The notes under the pieces were generated by a model. The model made no database searches. It had not been told where the DNA came from and was given only the letters and a program-made list of their open reading frames with translations. Of a stretch of DNA of 64,000 bases, positions 12,907-24,800 are shown piece after piece. Origin of the DNA: Bugula neritina (lineage: Eukaryota > Bryozoa > Gymnolaemata > Cheilostomatida > Bugulidae); the NCBI GenBank assembly GCA_964035545.1, contig OZ037766.1, forward strand, positions 3,034,501 through 3,098,500. Reading direction: 5' to 3'. A program made the position numbers and the translations under genes. Every line of letters begins with the position of its first letter. The stretch's first letter is position 1.

Positions 12907-15536
12907 TATTATATATATATTATGTATAATGTATATAGTTCAATTGACATTTACATTGTTCTATCACAATGATTGATTTTTGTTATTGAATGTAAATTTA
13001 GTCCTCAGCTGACATGTTTAAGAAAAAAATCACCTGTCTATAAGTCAACCACCTGTCATAGCCTGTCGCTGAAGAACTCCTCCATCCGAGGTATGGCTTG
13101 TCTCCTGCAAGTAAATGCAGTACAACTCTAGTCATGAAAACCAAAAGAAACATGGAATTCTATTGCTATATCTTAATATATACATGTATTTATGCAGAGA
13201 TTTTATCACCAAGAAGCTTCAACGCTCCCAGAGTGAGAGATGATGTAGTTTTCTTGATATGTTGACCACTAGAATTATTTGTTCGGTAAGAGAGCTACCT
13301 GTTGAAAATAATAGAAACATGTTGAAAGTGAAATGGGCTGTTCAAAGACTGTTTCAATCTTGATCAAAGCAAAGTAAACGTAATTATCAACTTGTATAAA
13401 ATTAAATAATCAATGTAATTGGTATACCCTGAACAAAGATGACTGAACTTTAACAGCCTCGAAAATTCAAGTTTAAATTTTTTTAATGTTTTTCCAACTC
13501 ATAATTTTAAATCTATCAACTTATGGGTCAGAATTTTTCTCTCCCATAAACTATTGATAAAAAAGTTTTATTAGTTATTACCAGTAATGTAGAAGTTCAT
13601 GAAAATAGCAGTTTCAAAGTCAAAAACCAATATAGCAAAGCTGGTGGCTACACCATCATTGTTGTCAAGTGTTGGCAGGATCAATAACTGATTATGAAGG
13701 TCTTTTTTTACGTAACACATTGTCCATTTACACAACTTCTTTTACGCTATTAGAAAAACCAGGGAATGTTTGTTTAGTGTTGTGTTACACCTTCCACCTG
13801 TATTTACTACTTTCATTGAATAATCCATAAGCGCTGTTTGTAGTCCGATATTTCCTTAGCTAAACCGTTCCTTAGTGATATGCAAAACTACATTTATATC
13901 CAATGCGCAAACAAAACTGCAGCCAGGAATAAAATAAACACGATACATATTCAATATTTTATACAAGTATTCTAACAGTAAATTTGTTGGGATTTTACAT
14001 AATCTGGGAAAGCTTTTCCTTAATGCATGATAGCTTTTCACATACCATCTCAGCTACGCCAGCTATATTATGCTTTTTTCACATTCATTATAGCTCCTAC
14101 ACAAAAGCTAACCCTTTTGACTAGTATAAAAACCCAGCAATTTTCACTTATCCACACTTGGGTCTCACTTGTAACTTATAACTTATGATATAACCTTTTT
14201 CACATTGTATTTTCTTTCAGTCTGCTACAATAAATACTTCTATACACTTAGAATACAACAACATTATATTCTAAAATTGTTAAAATACAACCCAAGCTTC
14301 ACGCTATAACAAGTTGAGCTTTAAATAGACAATAGATGCTTATAGATAGTTATAATTAGCTAAGCAAGCCAGAACTTGTTTTTTTTAATTCAAGAAAGAA
14401 AGCTAATTGTTGGGACTTTTATATACACACTAGAAATGGTACATTATTCAAAAACTCTGCCTGGCTGAGTGACTTTCTATTCAAACAAATACAGCATATA
14501 AATCTGTTTAGATATATTCACATTATTATGCTAAGTTATTAGATAACACCAGGTTTATAATAAGTTGGTGTAACAGTACCAAAGTCCTTCACTGATGTTT
14601 CCAGCACATCATGCAAAGTCTGCTCTGTTCCCACATAATCAGTATTGGCTTTTCTGCATGCCTGTATTCCCTACAACCAAAGAGTGTACTATACTTTAAA
14701 CGCAGTGTGTATTCCTACAACCAAAGAGTATATATATCCTACACTCGCTTAACAATTTTTTTTAAAAATAGCCAACTAAACCAATGCCAGAACACAGTCC
14801 CATGAAAAATGTAAACACAGCTGCACTTTCAAAGGGGAAAATAGCTAAATATTTCTCTTTGTATGGAGATTCCTTCGTTTTGTCAACTTATTGTGCTTCT
14901 CTCATAATTTGTATTTTCTCAATTATTGAAGCATGCCTTTTTTTTGGTGAAAAAGTAGTAGAAACAACAGAGTAGAACTAGTAGAATGAACAGAATAGAA
15001 GTTGAATAGACAGAGTAGAAGTTGAATAGACAGAGTAGAAGTTGAATAGACAAAGTAGAAGTTGAATAGACAGAGTAGAAGTTGAATAGACAGAGTAGAA
15101 GTTGAATAGACAGAGTAGAAGTTGAATAGACAGAGTAGAAGTTGAATAGACAGAGTAGAAGTTGAATAGACAGAGTAGAAGTTGAATAGACAGAGTAGTA
15201 GTTGAATAGACAGAGTAGAAGTTGAATAGACAGAGTAGAAGTTGAATAGACAGAGTAGAAGTTGAATAGACAGAGTAGAAGTTGAATAGACAGAGTAGAA
15301 GTTGAATAGACAGAGTAGAAGTTGAATAGACAGAGTAGTAGTAGAATAGACAGAGTAGAAGTTGAACAGAAAGAGTAGAAGTAGAATAGACATAGTAGAA
15401 GTTGAATAGACAAAGTAAAAGTTGAATAGACAAAGTAGAAAAGACTTACAGGGTACACTCTGCTCTGACTCACAAGGTCTGCCGTATCAAACGCATAACA
15501 ATCGGGACCTGACCGAACCGTCCCACAACACGACAT
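6351..15536 (-). CDS. ACSL: Long-chain acyl-CoA synthetase, copy B (complete, 663 aa)
   Basis: Seventeen exons, transcript order: 15450-15536, 14580-14670, 13034-13104, 12737-12838, 12244-12343, 11979-12154, 11485-11517, 10949-11071, 10574-10666, 9975-10109, 9683-9765, 8761-8911, 8384-8456, 7984-8189, 7420-7572, 7136-7306, 6351-6494 (TAG stop). They sum to 1,992 nt in one frame. Motifs: P-loop [13 protein letters not shown] (232-244), YLPLAH (280-285), EGYGQTE (418-424), [12 protein letters not shown] (495-506), then KIVDRKKN (513-520), together the AMP-binding and fatty-acyl-CoA synthetase signatures. The N-terminus [14 protein letters not shown] resembles copy A and lacks the anchor of copy C. 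An acceptor at 15561/15562 just upstream of the ATG implies a 5' UTR intron. Intron 16 appears to use a GC donor. Possible minus-strand AATAAA signals lie at 6096-6101 and 6012-6017, but such hexamers are common by chance here. An active enzyme is likely. Confidence 0.95.
7573..7800. repeat. AT-rich minisatellite in intron 14 of ACSL copy B, carrying splice-acceptor copies
   Basis: Units of roughly 38 bp (CTCTGTAGATATAATACAAA followed by TATATTATATTGTAT, with TAATAATAGTATC variants) start at the acceptor of exon 15. Several repeat the core CTCTCTGTA, which on the minus strand reads TACAGAGAG, the acceptor and first exon bases. A homologous array is at 18361-18548 in copy C. Confidence 0.8.
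8214..8368. repeat. Imperfect 6-bp repeat (AAGTGT/AAGTAC), intron 13 of ACSL copy B
   Basis: A run of AAGTGT, AAGTAC, AAGTAT and AAGTGC hexamers fills most of the short intron between the exons at 8384-8456 and 7984-8189. The minus-strand Leu/Tyr/His ORF there is repeat shadow. Confidence 0.7.
9227..9269. repeat. Short inverted repeat, intron 11 of ACSL copy B
   Basis: Perfect 12-bp arms (TTTACTCTTAAT and its complement ATTAAGAGTAAA) separated by about 19 bp form a potential hairpin. No function assigned. Confidence 0.5.
10225..10320. repeat. 10-bp tandem repeat (GTGTCAGAAG), intron 9 of ACSL copy B
   Basis: About nine imperfect copies of GTGTCAGAAG or GTGTCAGAGG. A weaker GACTGAGT-type repeat follows at about 10,405-10,470 in the same intron. 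Confidence 0.7.
12846..12919. repeat. (TA)n microsatellite, intron 3 of ACSL copy B
   Basis: Uninterrupted TA dinucleotides followed by AT-rich sequence, just upstream of the acceptor of the exon at 12737-12838. Confidence 0.9.
14965..15443. repeat. 20-bp minisatellite, intron 1 of ACSL copy B
   Basis: About 23 copies of the 20-bp unit GAATAGACAGAGTAGAAGTT with few variants. The array starts within about ten bases of the exon 1 donor. On the transcript strand it is pyrimidine-rich. It contains no stop in three minus-strand frames, one contiguous with exon 1, producing hydrophobic repeat ORFs up to 205 codons that are not considered real genes. Confidence 0.9.
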
Positions 15537-15561
15537 TTTTACATAATCAGCTGGGGAACCC

Positions 15562-16998
15562 CTGCAAGGTATTTAATATTAAAGTAATTATATAGACTAC
15601 TATTTTATTTCTTCTGTCATAAAATATGATGAACTGTGATCCATATAACTTATTCGTTATTCGTAATAATATTGCACTTACCCTCAGCTTAATGATGAAA
15701 AATAGGGGACAGTTGAAAAAGCAAATTCACATTTATACAGTCTACTTAAAATCTACCTCAAGCTGCTTTCATGTGCTACTCTGTAAATCCCAATGTTAAC
15801 AAATCAAATGGTATATTGATTATTCCTATGCGTTACCTTTAATGTAGTTTAATATTACAGCTTATGGCAAACTGTGCTATTGTATTGCTTGTGAGTTAAA
15901 CTATTGTTTTTAATTTTTATTGTAAATTGTAAGTATATTGGAGTTTGATTGGTGCTAAGTCTAAAGGTGTGCAATTAGTAAAGTTCTATAAATATTTTAT
16001 TAAGAAGAATGCCTTTTGTCCTTTACACATCGAATTAAAAAAGAATATAAACTTTTACACAAGATTTAGTTGACTGTATGAACACAGATGTCAATTTTTC
16101 AGTGTCGAAACAAATTATACTTCTGTGCTCAAAATTTCGACATTCATATTTTAAACTATTTTATCGAGGACTGTAGCAACGCCATAAAATTTACAGCAAA
16201 CAGTAAATACAAATAATATGTTGGAAATGTTTTATAAACAAAATACTGATAAACATTACGGAATTACTCATTAATAAAAATGTAAAAAAGAGAAAACTAA
16301 ACACCAAATTCCTAAATAAATTATCCAAGTATAAAATTGTGTAAAATTGGTAAAAAAGGTTGTTTCGATTTTAAATTAAAAACATATAGAGATGTAGTTG
16401 GTATAAATATTACACGAAGATTAGAAATAATTGAATGGCGAATGATAAAAATCTTTATTAATTTAATAGATCACCATCTTAAAATATTATCACAAATCAT
16501 TTTAATACAAGAAAATATCATAACACAATGGTGTGTGTGAGTATAATGAAACATTAAATTAATATATCCATGGAAACTAAAATCCTGTCACATTAAGAAT
16601 TTAGTAAAATTTTCAACTTAAAAAATAAATTTATTTCAAAACTAAACTCTATAGTGAAAACCAACCAATTATCGTTCCAATAGCTCATACCAGAACTATT
16701 TACTATATTAAGGGAAAGTTTGAGGCTTGCCAATACTAACTAGTGTAGTGTTTTGTATACTGTAGAGTTAAGCTGCGCAACATGAGGAAAACAGAAATTC
16801 ATAAAGAAGGCAACGTTAAGGTCCGGCATAATGTTATACAATGCATTAACATATCTTGAGACTTAATGCCTATGCTCTATAGCCTGCAATCTATTAATCT
16901 TGATGAGCTACTCAGAAATTACAAGCAACTAAGCAGAAATCGTGAGTTAATTGAAACTAATCACTATGCCCAAGTAATAGTGTCCACTGCACTTATGA
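15562..16998. other. Intergenic region between ACSL copies B and C
   Basis: AT-rich sequence of about 1.4 kb with the 5' region of copy B and the 3' UTR of copy C. No other gene was recognised. Confidence 0.6.
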
Positions 16999-19900
16999 CT
17001 ATTTCATCTTTGCATACATCTCTGCAATAACATCCTTGTATTTAGTCCTGCTCTCTACTCTCTTCAGCTTGAACGTTGGTGTCAGAAGATTGTTCTCTAC
17101 AGTGAAGGCCTCGGCAACCATGTGAATATCCCTGACCTGTTCAATATTAAAGAGACATTCCTTATGGCAACTATTAAAGAGTTTATTTCTCAGTCAATAG
17201 CTTAAAAAACTTTGATAGAAAGGAAAGCCAGGCTTACATACAAATCACCAAAAGTGTTCTTTTAATCACTTCTTAACAGCAGACTGCTACTGAATAGTGA
17301 TTAATACACTATCAAGTCTATTTTTAATATAAATTAAGAGCAGCCATGGTCTAGTGTTTAGAGCACTAGCCTAGTAAACACAAAGTCATAGGTTCGATCC
17401 CCAGTAAAGGCTATTGGTAATGTTAGGAACGGCATCCAGTCATAATTACTCCTTTACCACAATAGAAAAACTCTTTCCATCAGAGGTTCCCACAAGGATG
17501 ATGACTATAAACCCACGTGAGTTGAGTGAGTTTCATTATTATGATTTAAGAAATGAGTATATAAGCACTCGCAAAACTGTAAAGCATTCATATCAAACTT
17601 CTATCTAGACTAAGCTTCTTTCAGCCATCTTCACTTGATGTATGGGACGATGATAACAAACCCCTTTACATAGTAAAAAAGTGAAGAATCCCATAGCAAC
17701 TAACCTGTTCAAACCCTTTCAAATTAAATGTCTTAGCGGCAGACGCCATAGCTTTCATCACAGCTGCTTTTACTTTTTCATTTTTACACAATTCTTCCAT
17801 GCTTGTTGTACTTAGCCCAAGTTCTGATTTAGCATATGCAGGAAGTGTTTCCGGGTCGGGTACCACCACACCCACCTACAAGTTTGCCACAAATTACGAC
17901 TATGCTGATGACAACTCCTTCCAACAGAAAATCTAGAGAAAACCACCTCATCCTGTGTCTCAGGTTATCATTAGAAAAAAAATCAAATCTCCACGGTTTT
18001 AGCTGTCATAACTATAAATAGTTTATAGATACTAGAAATTGTTACTTTGTAATTATTTCAAAATTTTTCCTAACTTCAGTTTTTATCACAGACATACGAG
18101 TATTTGCTTCTCAAATGATTTTTAGCTTAAAATAATTATGTTGAAAAAATAGTCAGAGTAGACTCACTATTGCAGGCTGTTGCCGTAAACATAAAAAGTG
18201 GACTCACTAGTGCAGACTGTAGACTGTCACCGTGTACAAAGCACTGAGCAACCAAAGAACAACTCATATACACGTTTTCAATCTTCTCTGGTGCCACATA
18301 TTCTCCCTGAGACAATTTGAAGATATTTTTCTTTCTGTCGACTATCTTCAGTGTACCTCTCTGTAGATATAATACAAATATATTATATTGTATCCCTTTG
18401 TAATAATAGTATCAAATATATTATATTGTACCTCTCTGTAATAATAATATCAAATATATTATATTGTATCTTTCTCTGTAATAATAGTATCAAATATATT
18501 ATATTGTATCTTTCTTTGTAATAATAGTATCAAATATATTATATTATACATCTAAATTCAGTAAAATAACCCAATTGAACTGCCGAATAAATTTTGCAAA
18601 CATCTCACCTCGGTCCATCTACCAATATCTCCAGTGTGTAACCATCCGTCATCATCAATGGCTTCTCTGGTTTTTGCCTCATCGTGTAAATAGCCTTTGA
18701 ACACGTTGATTCCCTTACAGCACACCTCACCCACATTCTCAGCAGCAAAGTAGTTCATCTCAGGAACATCGGCTAGTTTTATCATATTGCAGCTGAGAGG
18801 GGGCCCAACTTCACCTGAAATTACCATTCTTTATTACAAACTCTCTGTTTTACTCTGAGCATCGAGTCTAGAGGTTTGTGTTGTTTCCAAACCTTCTAGA
18901 CTCTAGACTGTTGGCAATAAATTTTTCCAGCACAATTTTTCACATACAATCTTTCAAGCAATACCGCCAATACAAAAACAACCAAAAGTTACAAAAATGA
19001 AACAATTTTCAGTAGACTAAGTTTCCACAAAGTTCGAGAAATTGCCTTCTTTTTTAGGAACGTGCAACAGCAAATTTCTGACAACTACTTATAAATTTGA
19101 AAGTTGAAGTTCGTTAAAATACTATTGATAATTTCACAGCATAAAAAGATTTCATAACACATCACTTACCGTATGCTTGTTCCCCGGGAACGCTGCCTGA
19201 CATCGCCGCGGAACACTCAGTCTGCCCGTACCCCTCACAGACCTATAACACCAAAATCTGCCGCTCAAACGTCTGGATTAACACACAGAATATCAACACA
19301 CAGCAACAGTTAGTTTACTCACCACAGCTCCAAACGCTAGCCTAAAGAACCTCAGCACTGGAGTAGAAATAGGGGCGGCTCCTGTCACTATAATCTTCAC
19401 CCGACCCCCGAGTAAGTCTTGTAGTTTTTTAAAAACCAGTTTATCCCACAGAGTCGACTTTGTGATAATGCCCCTGAAAGAAAACACAACTCCAAAATAT
19501 TTTGTTAGGCTTTCCTAGTGACTAAAAAATGTTTGACCACCTAATAAACATCTTCAGCTCAGCTGGTGAAACAAATACAAATACTATACTGAAAACACAT
19601 TCAATGCTCTAAAGTAAACTCAAACCTACAGAGTATTAGTATGGGCCAGTAAGATAATGTAATTCTACTGCCAATAGATCTTCATTCAAATCAAAATACC
19701 AGTACAGGAGAATAAATTTTAAAACTTAGATAGTTTCATTACAGCATTATTAACAAGCTGACAGTAAGTATCAATAATTCAGAGTCTGAAATGTCAAATG
19801 GTCCTACTGGCTACTAGTAGTTACTATAACACTGACAGTCACTGTGGTACTGGTAGAGTTACTGTGGTACTGATAGTTACTATGGTACTGATAGAGTTAC

Positions 19901-21829
19901 TGATAGGTTTACTAGAGTACTGATAGGGGTACTAGAGTACTGATAAGGGTACTGATAGAGTTAATGTGGTACTTGTAGTTACTAGAGTACTGTGGTAGAG
20001 TTACTAGAGTACTGGTAGAGTTACTAGTAGAGTTACTGTGATTCACAGGTCAAAATAGAGCTTACCGTTTGAAGTACTTTTCTTTTTTATGGAGAGCCTT
20101 TTTCAACAAATAACTCTTTATTCTGCTCTGGCTAGCACCTGCCATTACCTTTCATATGCAAAACGATACAAGTCAACTTCCAACAATTTTTGAAACATAA
20201 GAACTCAGTAAACAGATACAAGTTGTGTGCTCTTGCTTGTTTATAATCTTCATACTGGCCAACTAGCATTAGATGTAACTGTACACAGCTATTTAATTAT
20301 AACAAAACTTTCTAAAGAAACTATTAGCTTGCAGCTAAAATTTTATAAAAAATATTTTAAGAATAAATAACTTTATGAAAATTGTTCTTGTATAAAACTA
20401 TCTGACAAGTGATGTTTTCAACGCATCTAGATAGATATGCGAGCATGTACCTTGTCGTATATTCTATTCATAAGTCTAGGAACAGATGGAAAGTAGGTGG
20501 GTCTGAGATACTTAATGTCGTTGAGTAGCTCTTTCACGTCTCCGCTATAGAAACCGATTTTTCCTCCTTGAGCTGTTACACACACCTACGGAACATTCTA
20601 GTCTTATAACTGAACATACTTCATAGAACCAGTCTTATAACACGACTAGTGAATAATGATGGAGGATTTGAGAATTGTCTCCCCAATAGGCAAGCATTGA
20701 GTATGAACTTTTTAACTGATTCAAAACTAACCTCTACTTGCAATGAGTAAGTATAAAATATCCCACAACTACTAGCAACTATTAACTAGTAACTATTAAC
20801 TAATAACTAGTAACTGATCATTAGTAACTAATAGCTAATAATTAATAACTGGTAACCAGTAAATAGTAAGTAGTAACCAGTAACTAATAACTAGTAAGTA
20901 GTAACCATTACCAAATAACTAGCAACTAGTAATTAGTAGCTAGTAACTAATAACTAATAATAAATAACTAATAACTTATAATCAATGAACAACCCACCAT
21001 TACAGTCTGTTCATACATGTGGGCAAGTGGTAGATATGATATGTGGGTCTCTTCTCCATCCTTGAGGATATCCTTCTGCTGCAGGGATTGTGTCTGAAAA
21101 AGAGGCTCACAGTCAGACAACAATAATCTAGCATAAGATTTACAACATGGTACTTACTCCACTACAGAATACATTAAAACAAGTTTCCCTACACTCAAGT
21201 ACTACTTTAATATGAATGAGGGTTTGGAACTAGATCACTCTTGCAGAACAACTTAAAGGTCAGATCTAGCGTGACCCCCCAAAAGTAACAAATCATTGGA
21301 TAGCTTTGCAACACACTTGGATCTCCAAGCACAAGTATTCATTTGTTTTAAATAATTAAGCTAATTGCATTCCCGTGTCTTAGAATTTTAAACAGACACA
21401 GATTGAAAGACTCAAAGAGAGTTGCTTTCTCTATATTCAAAGCTAATACTTACAAATAGACTAACTGAAGACTTAGCCACGTTGTTCAGCCCTTTATGCT
21501 GTATCATGGCTCCCTTGGGTTTACCAGTTGTTCCACTTGTATAGCAAATAACACAGAGGTCCTCTGGCCCACACAACTGAAGTAATGGGATCAGCATATA
21601 GACATGAGCATATTACACTGTGTCCTATTATATATTATATTCTATCTGATGACACTATATACTACATTATATCAAGTCATACGACCTACATTTACTACTG
21701 TAACACATACTATCTCAGATTATATTACAATGAATATCATTTCACCCTACCAAATGTAGAACAGGTGTAAAAATAGGCTTATTCAAGTGGCCTGGGGGTA
21801 CAAAGGGCACTGTCTGCACATGGAACAGG

Positions 21830-21863
<34 letters not shown>

Positions 21864-24800
21864 CAAGCTCACAAGAACAGATAAAAGTCACCTACCATTT
21901 GATCCACAGGATTATTCTTTCCTTCACTCTAAAAGACACACTAAGGATTAGTTGATCAGCTTAACTAATACAAAAACTTGCTGATTAACTCAACAGTAAA
22001 GCCTTAGCCAAGAGTGATAAAATGTAGCCCACAACTCAAGCATATCCAACCCTTTACTTGAAAGTCTTGGAAAGAAGTCTATTTTGAATTTATGAATTTA
22101 GTAAAAATAGACAAGAAACTTAGATTACGAAACTGATTGAAAAGTAAATTCAGAATACTTTATACATAATATTGAGCATACCACTAGATATTATAAGTTG
22201 AAGTTCAGCCAATAACCATATAGTTATTATTATAATAAGTTTAAAAATTCCATTTAAGGCCAAACCTCAAGCTTTTCAAAAGAGAGGATCGTCCATCCCT
22301 GACTCTCTGCTGCTGCCACAGTGTCAGCGCTGACAGAATTCATGTGAACCAAAGTTTTAACACTCGACAGCTGATCATGTCCCCATTTTAGTAAATTCTT
22401 AATCTTGTCCTCGTCATCACATATTATTACCTCCATTTTTGCTGGAAAGTATAAATTACGTTATAGATTTCAAACACACACGTCTTCAGAAGATATAAAA
22501 ATCAAGATACTCACAGGTGAAGATAACTTACTCTGATTAACTATATGTACAATTCCCTCATCTCCTAAAGTATCATACATTGGTACTATAACCATGGAGT
22601 GCTGGTAGCAGGCAAGTTGGGTCAAAACCATCTAAAACGAGCAACAAAATTGACATAAAATAAAGATGAAGCCATGCAATAGACTTGATATCAACAAGGT
22701 TTGCTTTTACAACTTTATAATATTATGTAAAGCCCATAAGTTAAACTTATATTAAGTGGGGAGTCAAGGCATGAAGTAATATGCACATCACTTGTCCCTC
22801 AAACTGCAATACTGACAGCATTTCACTCTCTGAGCCCAGCTTCACTTGACTATTGTATAACAGCATGCCACATGAAGTCAGAGTTTAAGTTTTGGCATTG
22901 TTCCAGAGCACCATTAAATGACCCTAGCCTGCAGGGTCACACCCTAGCCTGCAGGGTCACCGAGTAGGTTATGTTTCTACTAGCTACTACTTACTATGTT
23001 AAGGGAAACTGGAGTCTTACTTAAGAAAACTTCATTTTTGTACATCAACAATCAGCAATCAGTTTTCAATAAAATTAGCATTTGAATTCTTTTATTTCAT
23101 CTATTTTTTGAAAAAATGTCTTTTACGTTTTAAATGATTACCAAAATGATGTTCAAAAATAGTTCAAAATATAAAGCATTTTAGCAATTATATACTAATA
23201 CTAAGAATATCTTAACACTAATAAACTACCTTACGTTAAAACAATTTAACAACCTAACCAGCGCTCCCCCTATTGAGATATGTAAGCTGGCACCAACACT
23301 GGCTATTTAAAAAAACTATTTTTTGAAATAAAACACTGGAAAATAAGAACACTGCCAAATTTAAGTACTAAACGTTTACTTTTACAGGCAAAGATATTCA
23401 CTAAGCATTTTTGGCAACCTAAAATTGTTGAGGAAATAATGCTTTTGACAACCATCAATTTGATTGGCCGCATGATAGCATAGTTTGATGCTATTGGTTG
23501 AATGATTGCATAGTTCCATTATATCATCAATCATTTTAATGTCACAATTCTAGCCTAAGAAAATGATTGGTTAGATAAAGTTTTACCTCGGCTCTGTTTT
23601 TAGAAAAAACTCCAACGAGTGTGTCATTATTGGGCTGTTGATTCAACCACCTCAAACCATATCCCACGTTAGTAACTCTTTCTAAAACCTAAAACAAGAG
23701 TCACAGCGTAAACATTAGATGACCTATAATCCATGACATCACAAAACCTCTTTAAAGTAGCTTAAAATAGCTCATCAATCAACTGTAGATGCTGGCATTA
23801 AGAAGCTTAACCTGTTTGTAGGTCAACCAGTTGTCAAAGTCTGTGGCAGGGGAACTTCTCCACCCTAAGAAGTCATGATCACCTACAATATAATGTATAT
23901 ACTTCACATTGATGTCTAGCTCATTAGGATGTAGTAGCATGTATATACTTTACAATGATGTCTAGGTAATTGAGCTATAGCAACAATATACTTCGCAATG
24001 ATGTCTAATTGTATTTTGTTCTTTGGCGTATAATATACATAATTATAACACAGAAATACAGCAACCTCTATCCAGCAGTCAAAAAACATAATTTCAATGC
24101 TGAATGATATGCGTACATTAGTAAATTTTTTCCTCTTTCACGGAGATGACTACCAGGTGAAATAGATTATTTATAAGGGGGGGGGGGGGGGGGGGTTGAG
24201 ACTTACTCTGTTTCAACTGAACTACTAACAGCTGAAAACAGAGTAGAGGTTGTAAGCCTCGTTTACATAGCATCAAATTATCCAATTCATTCACTCCACA
24301 AGAAATACTTTACAATTGCCAGTATCCTAATAGCAAATACATTGTGATCACTCATCCATATAGTTATGTACACATCATCTCTACATTGAAGGAGATATCA
24401 GGTCACTTTACACACTCACATAAAGTGGCATTCATTTGCAACGCTTATTAATGAGTTATGCCCCCTCACCCGGAAACAAGCAATTTACTGGAGAGAATGT
24501 AAAGAGAATATATTTAAGATTGCAATACATTATTTTACAAAAAAGGAGAAATTCAATTACAATAATATCACAACAAGTCTAAATGAGCATAAAATCTTAA
24601 ACATGCCACAAGATGATATCTGTACACTACAAGATGATATCTGTACACTACAAGGTGATATCTGTACACTGCAAGGTGATATTTGTACACTGCAAGGTGA
24701 TATCTGGGTGACACGACATTTAGAAAATGACATTTAGAAAATACCTATTTGGAAAATAGACAATTCGAAAATGAAAAATATTCAACATGGTTTGGTCCTG

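Noticed and set aside
14919..15536. 205-codon minus-strand ORF of hydrophobic repeats as a protein-coding gene
   Set aside because: Only its first 29 codons are a real exon (ACSL copy B exon 1). The rest is the 20-bp minisatellite, open in several frames.
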